Positions 1-10,960 of a DNA stretch of 64,000 bases are shown here, in pieces; position 1 is the first letter of the stretch; each line of letters starts with the position of its first letter. The notes beneath the pieces are model-generated. The model did no database searches, was not told where the DNA came from, and worked only from the letters and a program-made list of their open reading frames with translations. The translations under genes and the position numbers were made by a program. Source of the DNA: Epiperipatus broadwayi (lineage: Eukaryota > Onychophora > Udeonychophora > Euonychophora > Peripatidae); contig JAQFVV010006275.1 of the NCBI GenBank assembly GCA_028023455.1, positions 1,989,279 through 2,053,278 on the forward strand, given 5' to 3'.

Positions 1-3000
1 TTAACAAGCTGTAATTAAATGTATTTTTTGCGTTAACCATATAAGCCTGTATATAGTTTTTCAGATATCAAGACCAGTATTTCTGTTTTCGAGCATTTGT
101 TTTTCCTTCGCATTGCCCCCCTTTTTTTTTTGCATACATCATATTTCTATCATCATAAATTAATATTGTTATCCCCAATTAATCATTTGTTAAAAAATAG
201 TATTTTAATAAATAAAAAAAAAACAATTATAGACGTAATTTTTTCCACTTCTTGTTAAACATAGAATTTTTTATTTATTTATATTTTAGATATGTCCATA
301 ATGTGTAAAACTGTAAATTGAAGATTTACATATATATATTACATTATTTATTTCATGTATGATTCATGTTCAGCATTTATATTGCCAATGATTTATAATT
401 AAATATGGTCCCGATCAATGTTTGCTATTTCATATTCACAAATTTGAGAATGAGACTGAAAGTTGTTTTTATATATGTATCAATACTACAAAAGTTATTT
501 ACACATATATTTTTCTGCCATGGATTTAATCTAATTTCATAACTTTCCAAGTTTTTAATTTCTCATCTGCAGTTCTTGTCAACTTATTCAATCAATCTAG
601 TTTCCTTGCAATATTTTCTGTGCTTTGTAGTGTGTAATATATTAATTGTTATTTGCAATATCTAATGTAAAATTGTATAAATTCTCAGATATTTGCCCTC
701 ATTGCTGATAAATGTTTTTAGTTTTTGAATCAACTAATTAGTCACTTTTCGAGTTCCATAACCATATATAAAAACCTATTTGTCATTGCTATCAAAATCT
801 TCAGTTCAGTTTTATGTTTTAAAGACATTCATATATGTTTTAGCTAACGTACATCTACCCTTATTCTTCTGTTTTCAATATCTTTTTCTGTATCTCTGTT
901 TTAAATAATGAAGTTTTATAGGTATTGGAACCTGCCCACTCTTTTAATATTATGATCAATTTTAAACTGCATAGGATCATTGTTCCTAAAACTTTTTTTT
1001 TTAGTGTTTAAGACTATTTTTTCATTCAGATAGGTCGAGTCTTTTAGACAATTGTTAGAAGACTACTGGACAACTTTTAGATTTTTCAAAATCATTATAA
1101 ATAATAAAGATAAAAGTTAGCAAACCTAATACCACTCTAAAGGGATCATATTTTATCTATTGATTCATTATTTTATATATGTAATTGTCATATATTACCA
1201 AATTAATAATGTTTTAACAACATTGAATATATTTAGCATAAACCACATATCTGTTAAATATTTTTGCATAATCAACAAAAGTAAATTTTTTTTTTACAAA
1301 ATATTTAGTATTAATTTTCCAAGAATTTCCTTTCTGTGTTTTCTAGTCTGTATTGTTTATGTTTTATAGTAATCTTAGTAATCTAATATTCCTTTATCTT
1401 TTATATGCATCTGTTATTAAAAATGCTAGCTTTGATAACTAATAAAAACTTAATTTAAAATATATTATGCTTGTGATATGAACAAATGTAACATGTAAAA
1501 ATTAAACTATAAATACACATCTTCTCCATATGATATGATTTAAAGCCACATATAAATACATTTACAGAGCAGGAAATTCATTACTCACTCATATTATAAA
1601 TAAATAATAAATGATTCTTATTGTAAGTCAGATGAATTTATTAAAATCTATTTTTTAAAAATCTTAAAAATAATATAACCAACAAACAAAGGACAATAAA
1701 AAATATAAAAGTTTAATAAAACAACATGGCAATGATATTAATCTCCTATTACTACTATAATAAAAATTTGCTATTTGATCAGAAAATATTCACATATGTT
1801 TAAACCTACACAATGTAAAATGTATTATTACAAGTTTTTTAAAAAAGAAAATGTGGTTACAATATGTGTGTATTCAGTGTTATGTAGTGAGAGAGGGGAA
1901 ACAATTCAATTTTTCTTTGTGAAAACAAATACAGACTAAATTAATTGTTTTAAATAAAAACATCACTTTTAGATGATTTAATATTTCGCATGCTTTTTAT
2001 AAGCTTTAAATAAACTATTTAAATAATTAAAACTAGCTGAATTCCATATATTTTTTTAAAGAGACAAACTATGATAACTCTAAGTTACTGAAATGAAATG
2101 AAAGCAATACTTAAATGCATATTCAATGCTGAGTATGCATTTAAATTATAGTTACTGTTTTCTCTGTGTATGCAATAGTATTAGTATTACCTTTAATTTA
2201 TTAAATTTTTTGGTACTTACATTTTAGTCCGATGGTAGGGTATCTAAAAATAATGTGAGGAAAAATTAACATGGTCAGCTAAATTAGCAAATATCCTCAT
2301 TAAACTTTTGTTGAACAAACTTTTAAATGTTTTCAAATTTCACAATCACATAATAAAACTTCCACACTTAATCCATTTCCTTATTCTATCACCATTTTAT
2401 TGATGGCGGACTTTGAAAAATTAGCAGGAATTTTAAATTTTTTCAATAAAAGCAATTTTATCAAAATATTCAATACCAAGTAAGGATTTCAAACAAATTT
2501 CAATTTTTATTTTACAATACACTAATAGTAAATCACCTGTATACCTTACTTTTGCTAGTATTTTTTCATGACATTACAGCTTATTTTAAACTGTAAAATT
2601 TGCAGCAAAACCAACATTTTGATTAACAACTTTCTCCTGATCAGAATGTTATCTAGTATTCACTTAAAAAATTAATTCATTTCCTTTTTAAAAGATTATA
2701 AAATGTTTAATTTGGTCTATATATACATTTGTTTGTGCCAGCAACTTTTGTCACCACTGGACTAATATATAAATACCCTTTTTTTTTATTATTAAAAAAA
2801 AGGATATGACAACAAATTTTTTTGTTTCTTTATATTCTGTTAACAATTTTTTTTTTACATGATAGTTAGTATTAAAATGTCAAATATTAATTTTAATTAT
2901 TAAATTTGGGTTTGTCATTTCTGATTTTGAATTGTCTGTCTTTATTATTGTTTCTTTATCAATAAAACTCATAAATCCAAATGATCACCTCATTAAAGAA

Positions 3001-3504
3001 TCAACTATGCAACATTTATTAATAGATTTGCTCATTACAGTTGCTCTAATATATATGTATATTGTCAAAATATACACATATAAAGCAAATAGCAGATTAA
3101 ATAATACTCTTAATGTATATGATGATTTTAATAAAAATAATTTCAACAATGTAAGTATGCTTTGTACATTTCATTCAGATATGATACTATTTAGGCTCTA
3201 TTAATATCATTTGATACTATATTACCACAGCCACTATAACTTTATATTGTATTATTTCATGGATTTAAATTGTTTCATTTTTCATTTACCATTGTCAAAC
3301 TCCCTCCATTCACAACTTTGACGCCATCTATTTCAGATAAATACACCAATGATTATTACTAATCATTTTCGAAGCTAGAGATTATCTCTAGCACATATAT
3401 AAACTTTAAACCTCGGTTAAAGATTAATATATCTGATTTTTTTAAAATTTACACACACGGAATTATTTACCTTTCTCTGTCCCGTATGTAATATCTTTAT
3501 AGAT
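1..3504. other. AT-rich non-coding DNA, no gene seen
   Basis: Very AT-rich sequence with many A and T homopolymer runs and almost no CpG. The only open frames above 60 codons (near 1160-1369 and 2932-3204 on the plus strand) are rich in Ile, Tyr, Phe, Asn and Lys, as expected from AT-rich noise, and show no domain motif. I see no repeat or RNA gene that I can support here. Confidence 0.6.
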
Positions 3505-3660
3505 ATGGTAAACACATCCACACTTCCTCAATTCTTTTCAAATTCATACAAATAAAGATATAATAAAATACAAATGACCCCCAAGTGCATTTCGTGCTGA
3601 ACCAGCACTCATCAGTTGGCCCAGGTCACTGTCTCTCATATATATATAGCTAGAATAAAT
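3505..3660 (+). repeat. Family B palindromic repeat, partial copy (B1)
   Basis: A partial copy of a repeat also present at 4960-5300, 36885-37180 and 37282-37781. The shared core is an AACCAGCACTCATCAGTTGG-like block followed by a TCTC-CATATATATATA stretch. This copy keeps only the central part and differs upstream, where a run of T/C-rich sequence replaces the outer arm seen in the other copies. No coding capacity is evident. The mechanism of spread is inferred to be that of a non-autonomous DNA element because the full-length copy is a long inverted repeat. Confidence 0.6.
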
Positions 3661-4617
3661 ATATGCTTGATTTTATCCTTTTTATGAAAAAATATTTAAT
3701 ATATAAATGCTTAGATATTAAAAATATGAATAAAGTTGTATATATATAAAAGACGTAATTATTAAAAAAAACAAAAACAGTTGTTTTCATAGAACATCCA
3801 CCGTTAGTTATTACGCCCATTCAACTAATAGGAGCACAAAATAAATAAAATTAAAGTTACAAAAATGTCAGTGAAAAAAAAAAGAAGAAAACTAATTTTA
3901 ATAATTTATAAATATTTACAGGATTATTATTTAAGTATTATACAATCTTGATATTTATTAATTTATTATATTTTGTAATCACTTATTTTTAATTCATTCA
4001 AGACATATAATAAATGCATATAATTACCAATTTTTCTCTTAGCATATTTAAAAAATATATCAAACTTCTCTTCCTATAATAATAGTTTTTATGAAATAAG
4101 ATGTTGACAAATAGATTTCATAGTTTTCCTAAATTTTGCTTTTTCGCTATCATGTTCTATTAATGATAGAAATTGAAAAGTTTAAGAAGGGAAAACATTT
4201 TTCTTTTATCAGTTTATATTTATTTCTTCCGAAATAATAAACAGAACAATTAAGTTTTGTTTACTATAATTTATTTTATAGAAGAATATTTTTCAACTTT
4301 TTTGTATATACTTGTACACATATCAAAAACGTGCAGGTATATAATTCTCACACAACGTTACAAGCCTTTTGTTATACAATTATTTATGATTTCTTTATTC
4401 ATAATAGATGGATACCATAGAAGCCATTAATTTTTCTCCTGAGCCATGAATAAACCATATATTTTATAATGCCAAATGAAATTTTGTCATATGAGAAATT
4501 AGTTTTTTTTTAAAATGTATTTTTGTGAATGTTTTTGACATCAAATTAACATTCACATAAACTAAAACATATTTATTGTCTTCATTATCTTTTATCCATA
4601 ACATAATAAAGATGCTA
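3661..4617. other. AT-rich non-coding DNA, nothing recognised
   Basis: A/T-dominated sequence with short A and T runs. No open frame, repeat copy or RNA gene could be supported. Confidence 0.5.
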
Positions 4618-4740
4618 CATGGGTCAGTGCAATGACAGTATAGTGGTCTCAGGAATAGGATTCGTGGATCACAGCTCAATTTTATTACTTCTGGTGCTCA
4701 CATTTTTTATGGTCTCCTGAACAAACATACTATTTGATTA
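4618..4740 (+). repeat. tRNA-derived SINE, family D, copy 1
   Basis: A roughly 120-bp unit with a tRNA-like head (GTGCAATGACAGTATAGTGG, resembling a box A region, then an ATTCGTGGATCAC block) and a tail reading GGTGCTCA...TTTTTATGGTCTCCTGAAC. The same head and tail order recurs at 20185-20310, 33845-33965, 34212-34335, 41575-41705, 62200-62300 and 62320-62435. The shared tail (ACTCAAACTT-TTATGAACTCCTGA-like) lies outside the tRNA part, as in a SINE body. A small minus-strand open frame over 4464-4679 overlaps it and is not credible as a gene. Confidence 0.6.
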
Positions 4741-4959
4741 CTATCATAATAAATAATTATTTTGATAAAAATGAATAGTATTATGTTATTATTAATTCCT
4801 TCTCTTAGATGAATATTTTTTCTTACATAAGATTAAATCATTGCATACTCTTAAAACATATGTTAAAAATATGAATGTATGAAGAAAGCTGTGTTTATGT
4901 TAACCACTAATACACTTTAAAAATGTAAATTAATCACATTTATATTATTATAAATTAGA
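4741..4959. other. AT-rich spacer
   Basis: Short AT-rich interval between a SINE and a family B copy. Nothing recognised. Confidence 0.4.
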
Positions 4960-5300
4960 TTTTCAAGCACCCTTCAACTATCCATACTATCTCATACAAC
5001 TAATACACGTGACCACACACATGTTAAAAAGATAAATAATCACCAATCATCAATATCCGTATTTTGTGCTAAATCAGCACTCATCAGTTGGTCCAGATTA
5101 TCATCTCCCACACATATATATAATCAGTGCTCATTTTATATTAAGATAGCAAATCTTCATACTTTAATGGACAGGCTTCAATCTATTCCAACCTCCGACT
5201 GTTCAGCCATCCATATCATTGAAAATCTGATGATGTAAACCCAAATCCCATGCTTATGCCAATATTATTGCCATGCCCATGCTTACAATTAAGCTCCAGA
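4960..5300 (+). repeat. Family B palindromic repeat, one arm plus centre (B2)
   Basis: Starts in the arm segment (TTTTCAAGCACCCTTCAACT), continues through CATACAACTAATACACGTGA and the ATCAGCACTCATCAGTTGG core, and runs on through a block with ACTTTAATGGACAGGCTTCA. The same ordered blocks occur at 36885-37180. The opposite arm is missing here, so this is a one-armed copy. No protein-coding potential was seen. Confidence 0.7.
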
Positions 5301-7621
5301 TTTGTGAAGAGTGCCTGATTTTCAAATATTATTATAAATTGTAAATTCGTTTCAAATTATATATATATTACTATTTAAAAATAGATGAGAAAGAGTACTG
5401 TTATCTTTTTTATTGTTAGTTTAATCACATGACTATCACTCACCCCTTCAAAGTTAACAGATCTGCTTGGTTAATGTGCATTATGTTAATAGTTGATTTA
5501 AATGAATCTTCATAAAATAACTAAATTTGTTAGAAATTTTTGTTGGGATTTTAAATCTGTGAAGCAGTTGAATTCTTTTTAACTATTTATTTAAAAAAAA
5601 TAAATAACGTTTTTATTGCAAACTTCAAAGTTTAGAATTTTTTTTCAAATAAATTTTTGGAACTGATGGTTTAATATTTACCATATGTTTGCATTAATTC
5701 TCACTGACAACTCATATTTCATCTTTTTAGATTTATCTGTTTGTTGATTATTGTGCAGAGTAAGATAATCAGTTGTATTATTTACTAAACAATTTAAGAT
5801 TTCGTTTTGTTTTACCTTAACATCTGTTGTTCGAATGTTTGGTTTAACAAAAAAGAATGATTTATTTACATTTATTATATTACAAAAGTATTCAAATATA
5901 TTTAAACAATTAGTAAGGCTGCAATTTGTTGCGATGGAATAATAGAAAAATCACTGGCAGATTAGTTCAAAACGTCAACAGGTTATTTATTGTGTTATTT
6001 TAAATTAAAATATTAGAAATGCAAGCATTTTTTGATTTCAAGAAATGAGAATTTAATGGTTGTTTGTAAATGAACCGTTCGATACAAGATACAAGAAACT
6101 ATATTCTTTGATACAGTGAAATTGATCTGAGCTACTGATATTAGCCATACAACTTTATCTTTAGAGATATACTACGTCAGTCGCCACACTTACATGTACA
6201 TACGCATATGTGTACATAATAAATGAATAAAAGATAATACATTCTGGAAATATAAAACAAATATATCTAATTAATTAATCTTCAGGTTTGGATAAAACAT
6301 AAAATCTGTTAATAATTGTCACAAAGTGAACATTTATTATAAAATATTAAATTAACTAATCATAAAAACAATTTAATTTCACAAAAAAATAAGTATAAAA
6401 TTATTTTATCTCATCCACATAATGATAGATAATGAAAACATAACTTGATTTGCTGTGTACACTTTTTTTTTTAAAACTCACTTGAAAGAAATGAATTATA
6501 ACAATATATCCATAATTTTTATATAAAAATAAAAACCATTGGTGTCAATATTTTTATGTTTGTCTTTTAGAAGCAGTTATTAAACTTTAAACACTAGAAT
6601 TGCAATTTGGATTGTCAAGACTATATAAAAAGGATGTTGAGGGGATTATTAAACTTGTTTTTGGTATCAGTTAAAAAAAGAATCTTGACTGATTCTTTGC
6701 CAACAATCCTATTATTAGAGACTTAATTATCAGAAAATATGTGGTGTTGTTTATGTAGTAAAATAAGAAATTACAAATTTATAATAATACAGAGGCAAAA
6801 ATTTATCAATTGAGAAACAGAATTAAAAATTATTGGTGGATAAAGCTGCAAAAAAGATACATTGAAAAAAAAAACTACAACACTTGGACCTGAAAAATGA
6901 GAGCAGAATCCTATTAAGCCATGAATATAATTATTTATATGAAAATGATGGTATTTCAAACGGATAGAAGGTTATTTTGATCACTTTCTGAATAATCATA
7001 TTAGAATTAAGATAATGATATCTAATGTTATATTCATTTTCTGTGCTAATTTAAATTTTAATAAAAATACTCAGTTTAATGAAGTAAAAACAGCTATTTT
7101 TATAATCTTAAAAATGGAAAGATTGCATGTCTTAATGAGATAACTATAGAAAATTTAAAATATGATGATACATTAAAAATGTGGACCATAATCTGATTTT
7201 AAGGATGTTGGTGAAAATATTGAGAATAAAAAAGTACCTTTAATTACTATAGAATATCATTGTTAATTTATTACAGAAAATAAGCTGCTTCTAATAATAA
7301 AATAGTTACTAGAGACTCACTGTGTATTTAGATGAGAATCAAGAAACATTATACCTATTGTTTTTGGTTCCAAACTAATATAAGAAAAATAACAGAAGAA
7401 AAGGAGTGATTTATATATGGATTTACTCACATTTGATTTAATTAATCAAACCACTTTGTGATCTTGTTTGAAATTAGTTGGTTGTCTATCATAGTATATT
7501 TGTTTTATACAGTCTTTGGTCTGTTAGAATGGGAAGAAGTGTTAGTACCATTGGCAGGAAATCTAAAGCATTTGAATTGAAACTTGGTTTCAAACAAGAA
7601 AATGTACTAATTCCAAATTTA
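5301..7621. other. AT-rich non-coding DNA, no gene seen
   Basis: Over 2 kb of AT-rich sequence. A short minus-strand open frame near 6771-6959 has a low-complexity hydrophobic composition and no family motif. I found no repeat copy or RNA gene that can be supported. Confidence 0.5.
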
Positions 7622-7984
7622 TTTTTCATTTTTATGTCAGCAATCTTTGACAATATAATATTAAATCATTTATGCACTTTATCACAGTTTTACAATGCTT
7701 CAAATACCATCCTCTTTGACAGTTTCGATTGCCCCAGCAATCTTCTTCAGAACTACAACAAAATATAAATATACATGAACATATAATACTTAAATAAGGC
7801 TATAACCTTAGTACATGTACCTTGAGTGCCTAATTTATTACAAGTATATTTATATTCATATATTTGTATTATGTTGTAGTTCTGAAGAAGATTGCTGGGG
7901 CAATCGAAATTGCCATTGTGAAACAGTGATAAAGTGCATAAATGATTTAATATTATATTCATTTGGCAATGCAATAAGAAAGAT
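7622..7984. repeat. Family C foldback repeat, both arms present (C1)
   Basis: A long imperfect inverted repeat. The left arm holds ATTAAATCATTTATGCACTT ... CGATTGCCCCAGCAATCTTC ... AGAACTACAAC. The right arm reads back GTTGTAGTTCTGAAGAAGAT ... GGGGCAATCGAAATTG ... AAGTGCATAAATGATTTAAT. The arms are roughly 110-130 bp around a centre of about 100 bp. The two overlapping open frames (plus 7478-7768, minus 7753-7974) end in nearly the same peptide because they read the two arms of the palindrome, so they are not genes. A second copy lies at 17430-17980. Confidence 0.75.
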
Positions 7985-8558
7985 TAGTTATTAATCTTAA
8001 AAAATGTTTATGGTTGGCTTCATGAAATAGTCATCAATCTATGATACTGGTTTAATGGTGAAGTTTTTAATGTAAATTGATTAAAAATAAAAACAATAAT
8101 TTTATTTTATTTTTTGCTTTTAGATTGTGTTATTTTTGCCAGTCAGGACCTGATCTTAAAATATTTAAAATGCAGCCTATTCACACTTTGGTTTATTAAT
8201 TAATGTTCAAAAAAACTTAAGTCTTTTATCAACTATGATGAAATAACATTTTTCAGTAGTTGTTATTTTGAAGGCTTATCAACTTCACTATCTGAATCTA
8301 TTTAAATATCTTAATAGTTTTTTTTAAATAATAAAGGAAGACTTAAATAATAAGCTATGATTCAGAGACTCTAATAAATTTTTATATTTAACAAATCAAA
8401 AACCATGCTAGTTTATCATAGTAATAAAACTACTATATTTAAACTAATAGTACATAGAGCTGTTATGTTGCCTTTTTGTTGTTGTTGTATGAATTGTATA
8501 AAGGCACTAGAAAAATTTCATTTAAAAATCTAATTATATATTGGCAAAATAATAAGCG

Positions 8559-8685
8559 TAATTAGTATGGTCAAGCGTTGGTGGCCTAGTGGTTAGCATA
8601 GCTGCCTTCCAAGCAGCTAATCTGGGTTTGCTTTCTGGTCAATGCATTTGACATATATATAAAAAAACAATTCTAATTAGTATGG
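8559..8685 (+). mobile_element. Retroposed tRNA-Gly (TCC-like) copy with 12-bp target duplications
   Basis: Positions 8575-8646 are 72 nt long and match the eukaryotic tRNA-Gly(TCC) pattern: a GCGTTGG acceptor start, a TGGCCTAGTGGTTAGCATAG D-arm/box A, a CTGCCTTCCAAGCAG anticodon stem-loop with anticodon TCC, and a final TCAATGC that pairs back. The T arm is decayed (CTGGGTTTGCTTTCTGG against the usual GGTTCGATTCC), so it is probably not functional. The unit is followed by an A-rich tail (near 8661-8670) and flanked by the perfect 12-bp direct repeat TAATTAGTATGG at 8559-8570 and 8674-8685. That is the signature of LINE-mediated retroposition of a tRNA or a tRNA-SINE. Confidence 0.85.
8575..8646 (+). 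pseudogene. tRNA-Gly(TCC) pseudogene
   Basis: The 72-nt tRNA-like core of the retroposed unit. The acceptor pairs GCGTTGG with TCAATGC through mostly Watson-Crick and G-T pairs, and the anticodon arm is intact with TCC. The T-stem has several G-T pairs and the T-loop lacks the TTCGA consensus, so box B is damaged. A live gene is possible but unlikely given the flanking duplications and A tail. Confidence 0.75.
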
Positions 8686-9605
8686 TGTTCAATTTTTGTA
8701 TATAATCTACTATTATAAAAGTACGCCTTCATTAATTGGGTATGTGACAGACTTTCTAAAAAAGTATTTTATGATGAACTTAGGTATGGTTTTTGTGAAA
8801 GAGAAGATCTTGTTTAGATTTGTATTATAAATATTATTTTTAAACCATTCTAAAGAATTACAAATATTGATTGTTTTATCAAAAAAATGAGAGTACAATG
8901 TAATGGATAGCTATGATTCCGATTGAAATCTTCAAAAAAAAAGTGTGTTGCAGAAATTAAAAAGCAGCATTATAGAATATGGGTATATTTGTATTGTATG
9001 ATTGGTTTCTATAATTATTCAAAATATGTCTTTAACTTTTTTTTTTATTCTTTCATTTTTTAGATGGAGGGGGTTGTTTACAAATCATTATTAAATATAT
9101 GGATTAACATAATTTTAATCATCTACCATTATTAATAAAGGAATCATATATAATTGCATAACAAAAATATTTTCAAATGAAGATAATAAAGCAAATATTT
9201 TGGATTTTATATTGATTTTATTAATAATTTTACAATTACACTGATTATTCCAATATTCAAATATAGTATTAAAGCAGTGAAAATTATGAATAAAGTATTA
9301 TCATTTTCATTGATTTATTATAACAAAGAATATGTTGATAAATCTGACAACTCAGTTAGAAGACTATACATTTTGGAGAAGTATCATATCAGTAATTGTT
9401 GTGTTGACAGCAGCTTAAGAATGTTTAGATAATAGAACGTAGTCAGATGTTTAAATCTTACTAAGAGTTGAGAAATTTTTTATTCTAGCCATTCTTAAAT
9501 ATTCTTTTTACTAATTATATAAAATCTGAGTTAATAAAAATATATGAAAAATAACATTTTTGTATTTATCTAAATTCTAGTCTACTCATACATGTATCTA
9601 AGATC
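8686..9605. other. AT-rich non-coding DNA
   Basis: AT-rich DNA. A minus-strand open frame near 8713-8898 is short, Lys/Phe/Ile-rich and without motifs. Nothing else could be supported. Confidence 0.45.
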
Positions 9606-10150
9606 ATATAGAACAGTGTTCTTCAACCCTTGGTCTGCGGCCCGGTGCCGGGCCGCGAAACTTTTCTGCAGGTCCGCGTACTAGACGGGCAGTAAAAAGT
9701 TTGTAATAATAAATAATAAGAGTTTAAACTTTTAATTAATATAGCCAATTTTTATTTATTTTTTCATCTCATTTTTACCCAATTAAAAAAAAAAGAAAAC
9801 AGAACTAAAACAAAATCTAATCAATCATTCATAAATTAATTTGTTTTTCTAGTTATCACGGATGTTTACAGGGGGGGGGGGGTAGAATTAAATTTTTTAT
9901 TACTTTTCTAAAAAAATTCAAAAAATTTTTTTTTATTATATAAACTCCATATATATATAAAACTTTATCTTATATATTTAACATTGTTGTTTTGATCAGT
10001 TATAACAATTATGCTTATCTTTAAGAAAATTTATATATAGACTTCTGCCGGTCTGCGAAACCTTATCCTTATTTTTGCTGGTCCGCGGAACCTTATCCTT
10101 ATTTTTACCGGTCCGCAGGTGTGAAAAGGTTGAAGACCACTGATATAGAA
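9606..10150. mobile_element. Complete non-autonomous hAT element with 8-bp target duplication
   Basis: The element spans 9614-10142 (529 bp) and is flanked by the perfect 8-bp direct repeat ATATAGAA at 9606-9613 and 10143-10150. Its ends are inverted repeats that start CAGTGTTCTTCAACC and finish GGTTGAAGACCACTG. An 8-bp duplication with CAGNG-type ends is diagnostic of the hAT superfamily. The ends are GC-rich (GCGGCCCGG..., ...CCGGTCCGC) in contrast to the AT-rich interior. The right end carries a near-tandem repeat (GGTCTGCGAAACCTTATCC then GGTCCGCGGAACCTTATCC). A G12 run at 9871-9882 lies inside. No transposase frame is present, so movement would need a transposase from elsewhere. Confidence 0.93.
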
Positions 10151-10629
10151 TATAAACTAATTGGTAGTCATACTGTAACCCTTGAAATTATTTTATGTGA
10201 TCCTTGTAAATAATATCAATCAAGAACATCATTTTTGATGACATTTTAAAAGAATATAGTGACTATATATAAACAAGAATTTTTTAATATTAAAATATAA
10301 TGAATAAAATTTTTATTTATTAACTTTCAGTTAACTATAAAAAAACTCCATCATTGAAGTATGATCATCTTTATGTATTTGTATTAATGCCTTTTATTTG
10401 GAGCAAATACAAAGAACATTAAATATAAACTTCATTTATTTTTTGTGCAGATCATTCTTTTCAAAGGCAAACTCTTCAAAGACTGTTCTGCACTAAAACA
10501 AATAAAAATTATATTTAATGTTTTTATATTTTCTCATCATAAAAAATGGTGATATAATTGCATATAGATGACATTTTAAATCTTTTTAAACTCATTTTAT
10601 TTTAATATTTATAAAATCATCAAACTATC
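10151..10629. other. AT-rich spacer
   Basis: AT-rich sequence between the hAT element and a family A repeat. Nothing recognised. Confidence 0.4.
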
Positions 10630-10960
10630 ACATGATCACCATTTAATATAGTACCATGCTGTTAATATGAGTAACAAACTCTCCATACAGTAGTGCCATC
10701 AAGTACAAGCCTTCATAATCTATGGATGCAGGAAGATTTGTGCATAAAGTTCCTATGTAGTGCCTACTCATTCAACATCCCCAGATTAGTTTTTTGTTTG
10801 TGGCTTTCATCAGCGAGGAGCCTTGGATTTGAGAGCACTGAACCTAGATCTCAGGATCTAATGCAAAGCACCAGAAGTTACATTTTACCTATTTGGTAAT
10901 TGATTACAAAGGCTTGCATTTGATGGCACTACTATATGGAGAGTTTGGTACTCTTATTTA
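10630..10960. repeat. Family A foldback MITE, copy 1
   Basis: Inverted arms begin near ACATGATCACCATTT and carry AACTCTCCATACAGTAGTGC on the left, mirrored by GGCACTACTATATGGAGAGT on the right. The centre holds the family core (AGATTTGTGCATAAA ... GTGCCTACTCATTCAACATC ... GAGAGCACTGAACCTAGATC). A plus-strand open frame over 10693-10899 simply reads this core. Other copies lie at 13930-14345, 38217-38645, 42755-42975 and 49786-50122, with weaker relics near 11500 and 31625. The superfamily is not determined because the ends are worn. Confidence 0.8.

Noticed and set aside
1160-1369. Open frame of 69 codons
   Set aside because: Composition (Ile, Phe, Tyr, Asn) is that of random AT-rich DNA, and there is no motif or neighbouring exon signal.
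7478-7974. Two open frames on opposite strands with matching peptide ends
   Set aside because: They read the two arms of the family C palindrome; the match is a consequence of the inverted repeat.
10693-10899. Similar short peptides at 10.7, 14.2, 38.2 and 38.5 kb that look like a small gene family
   Set aside because: All four lie in the core of family A foldback repeats. The similarity is that of the repeat, and the copy at 49.8 kb breaks the frame with a stop.
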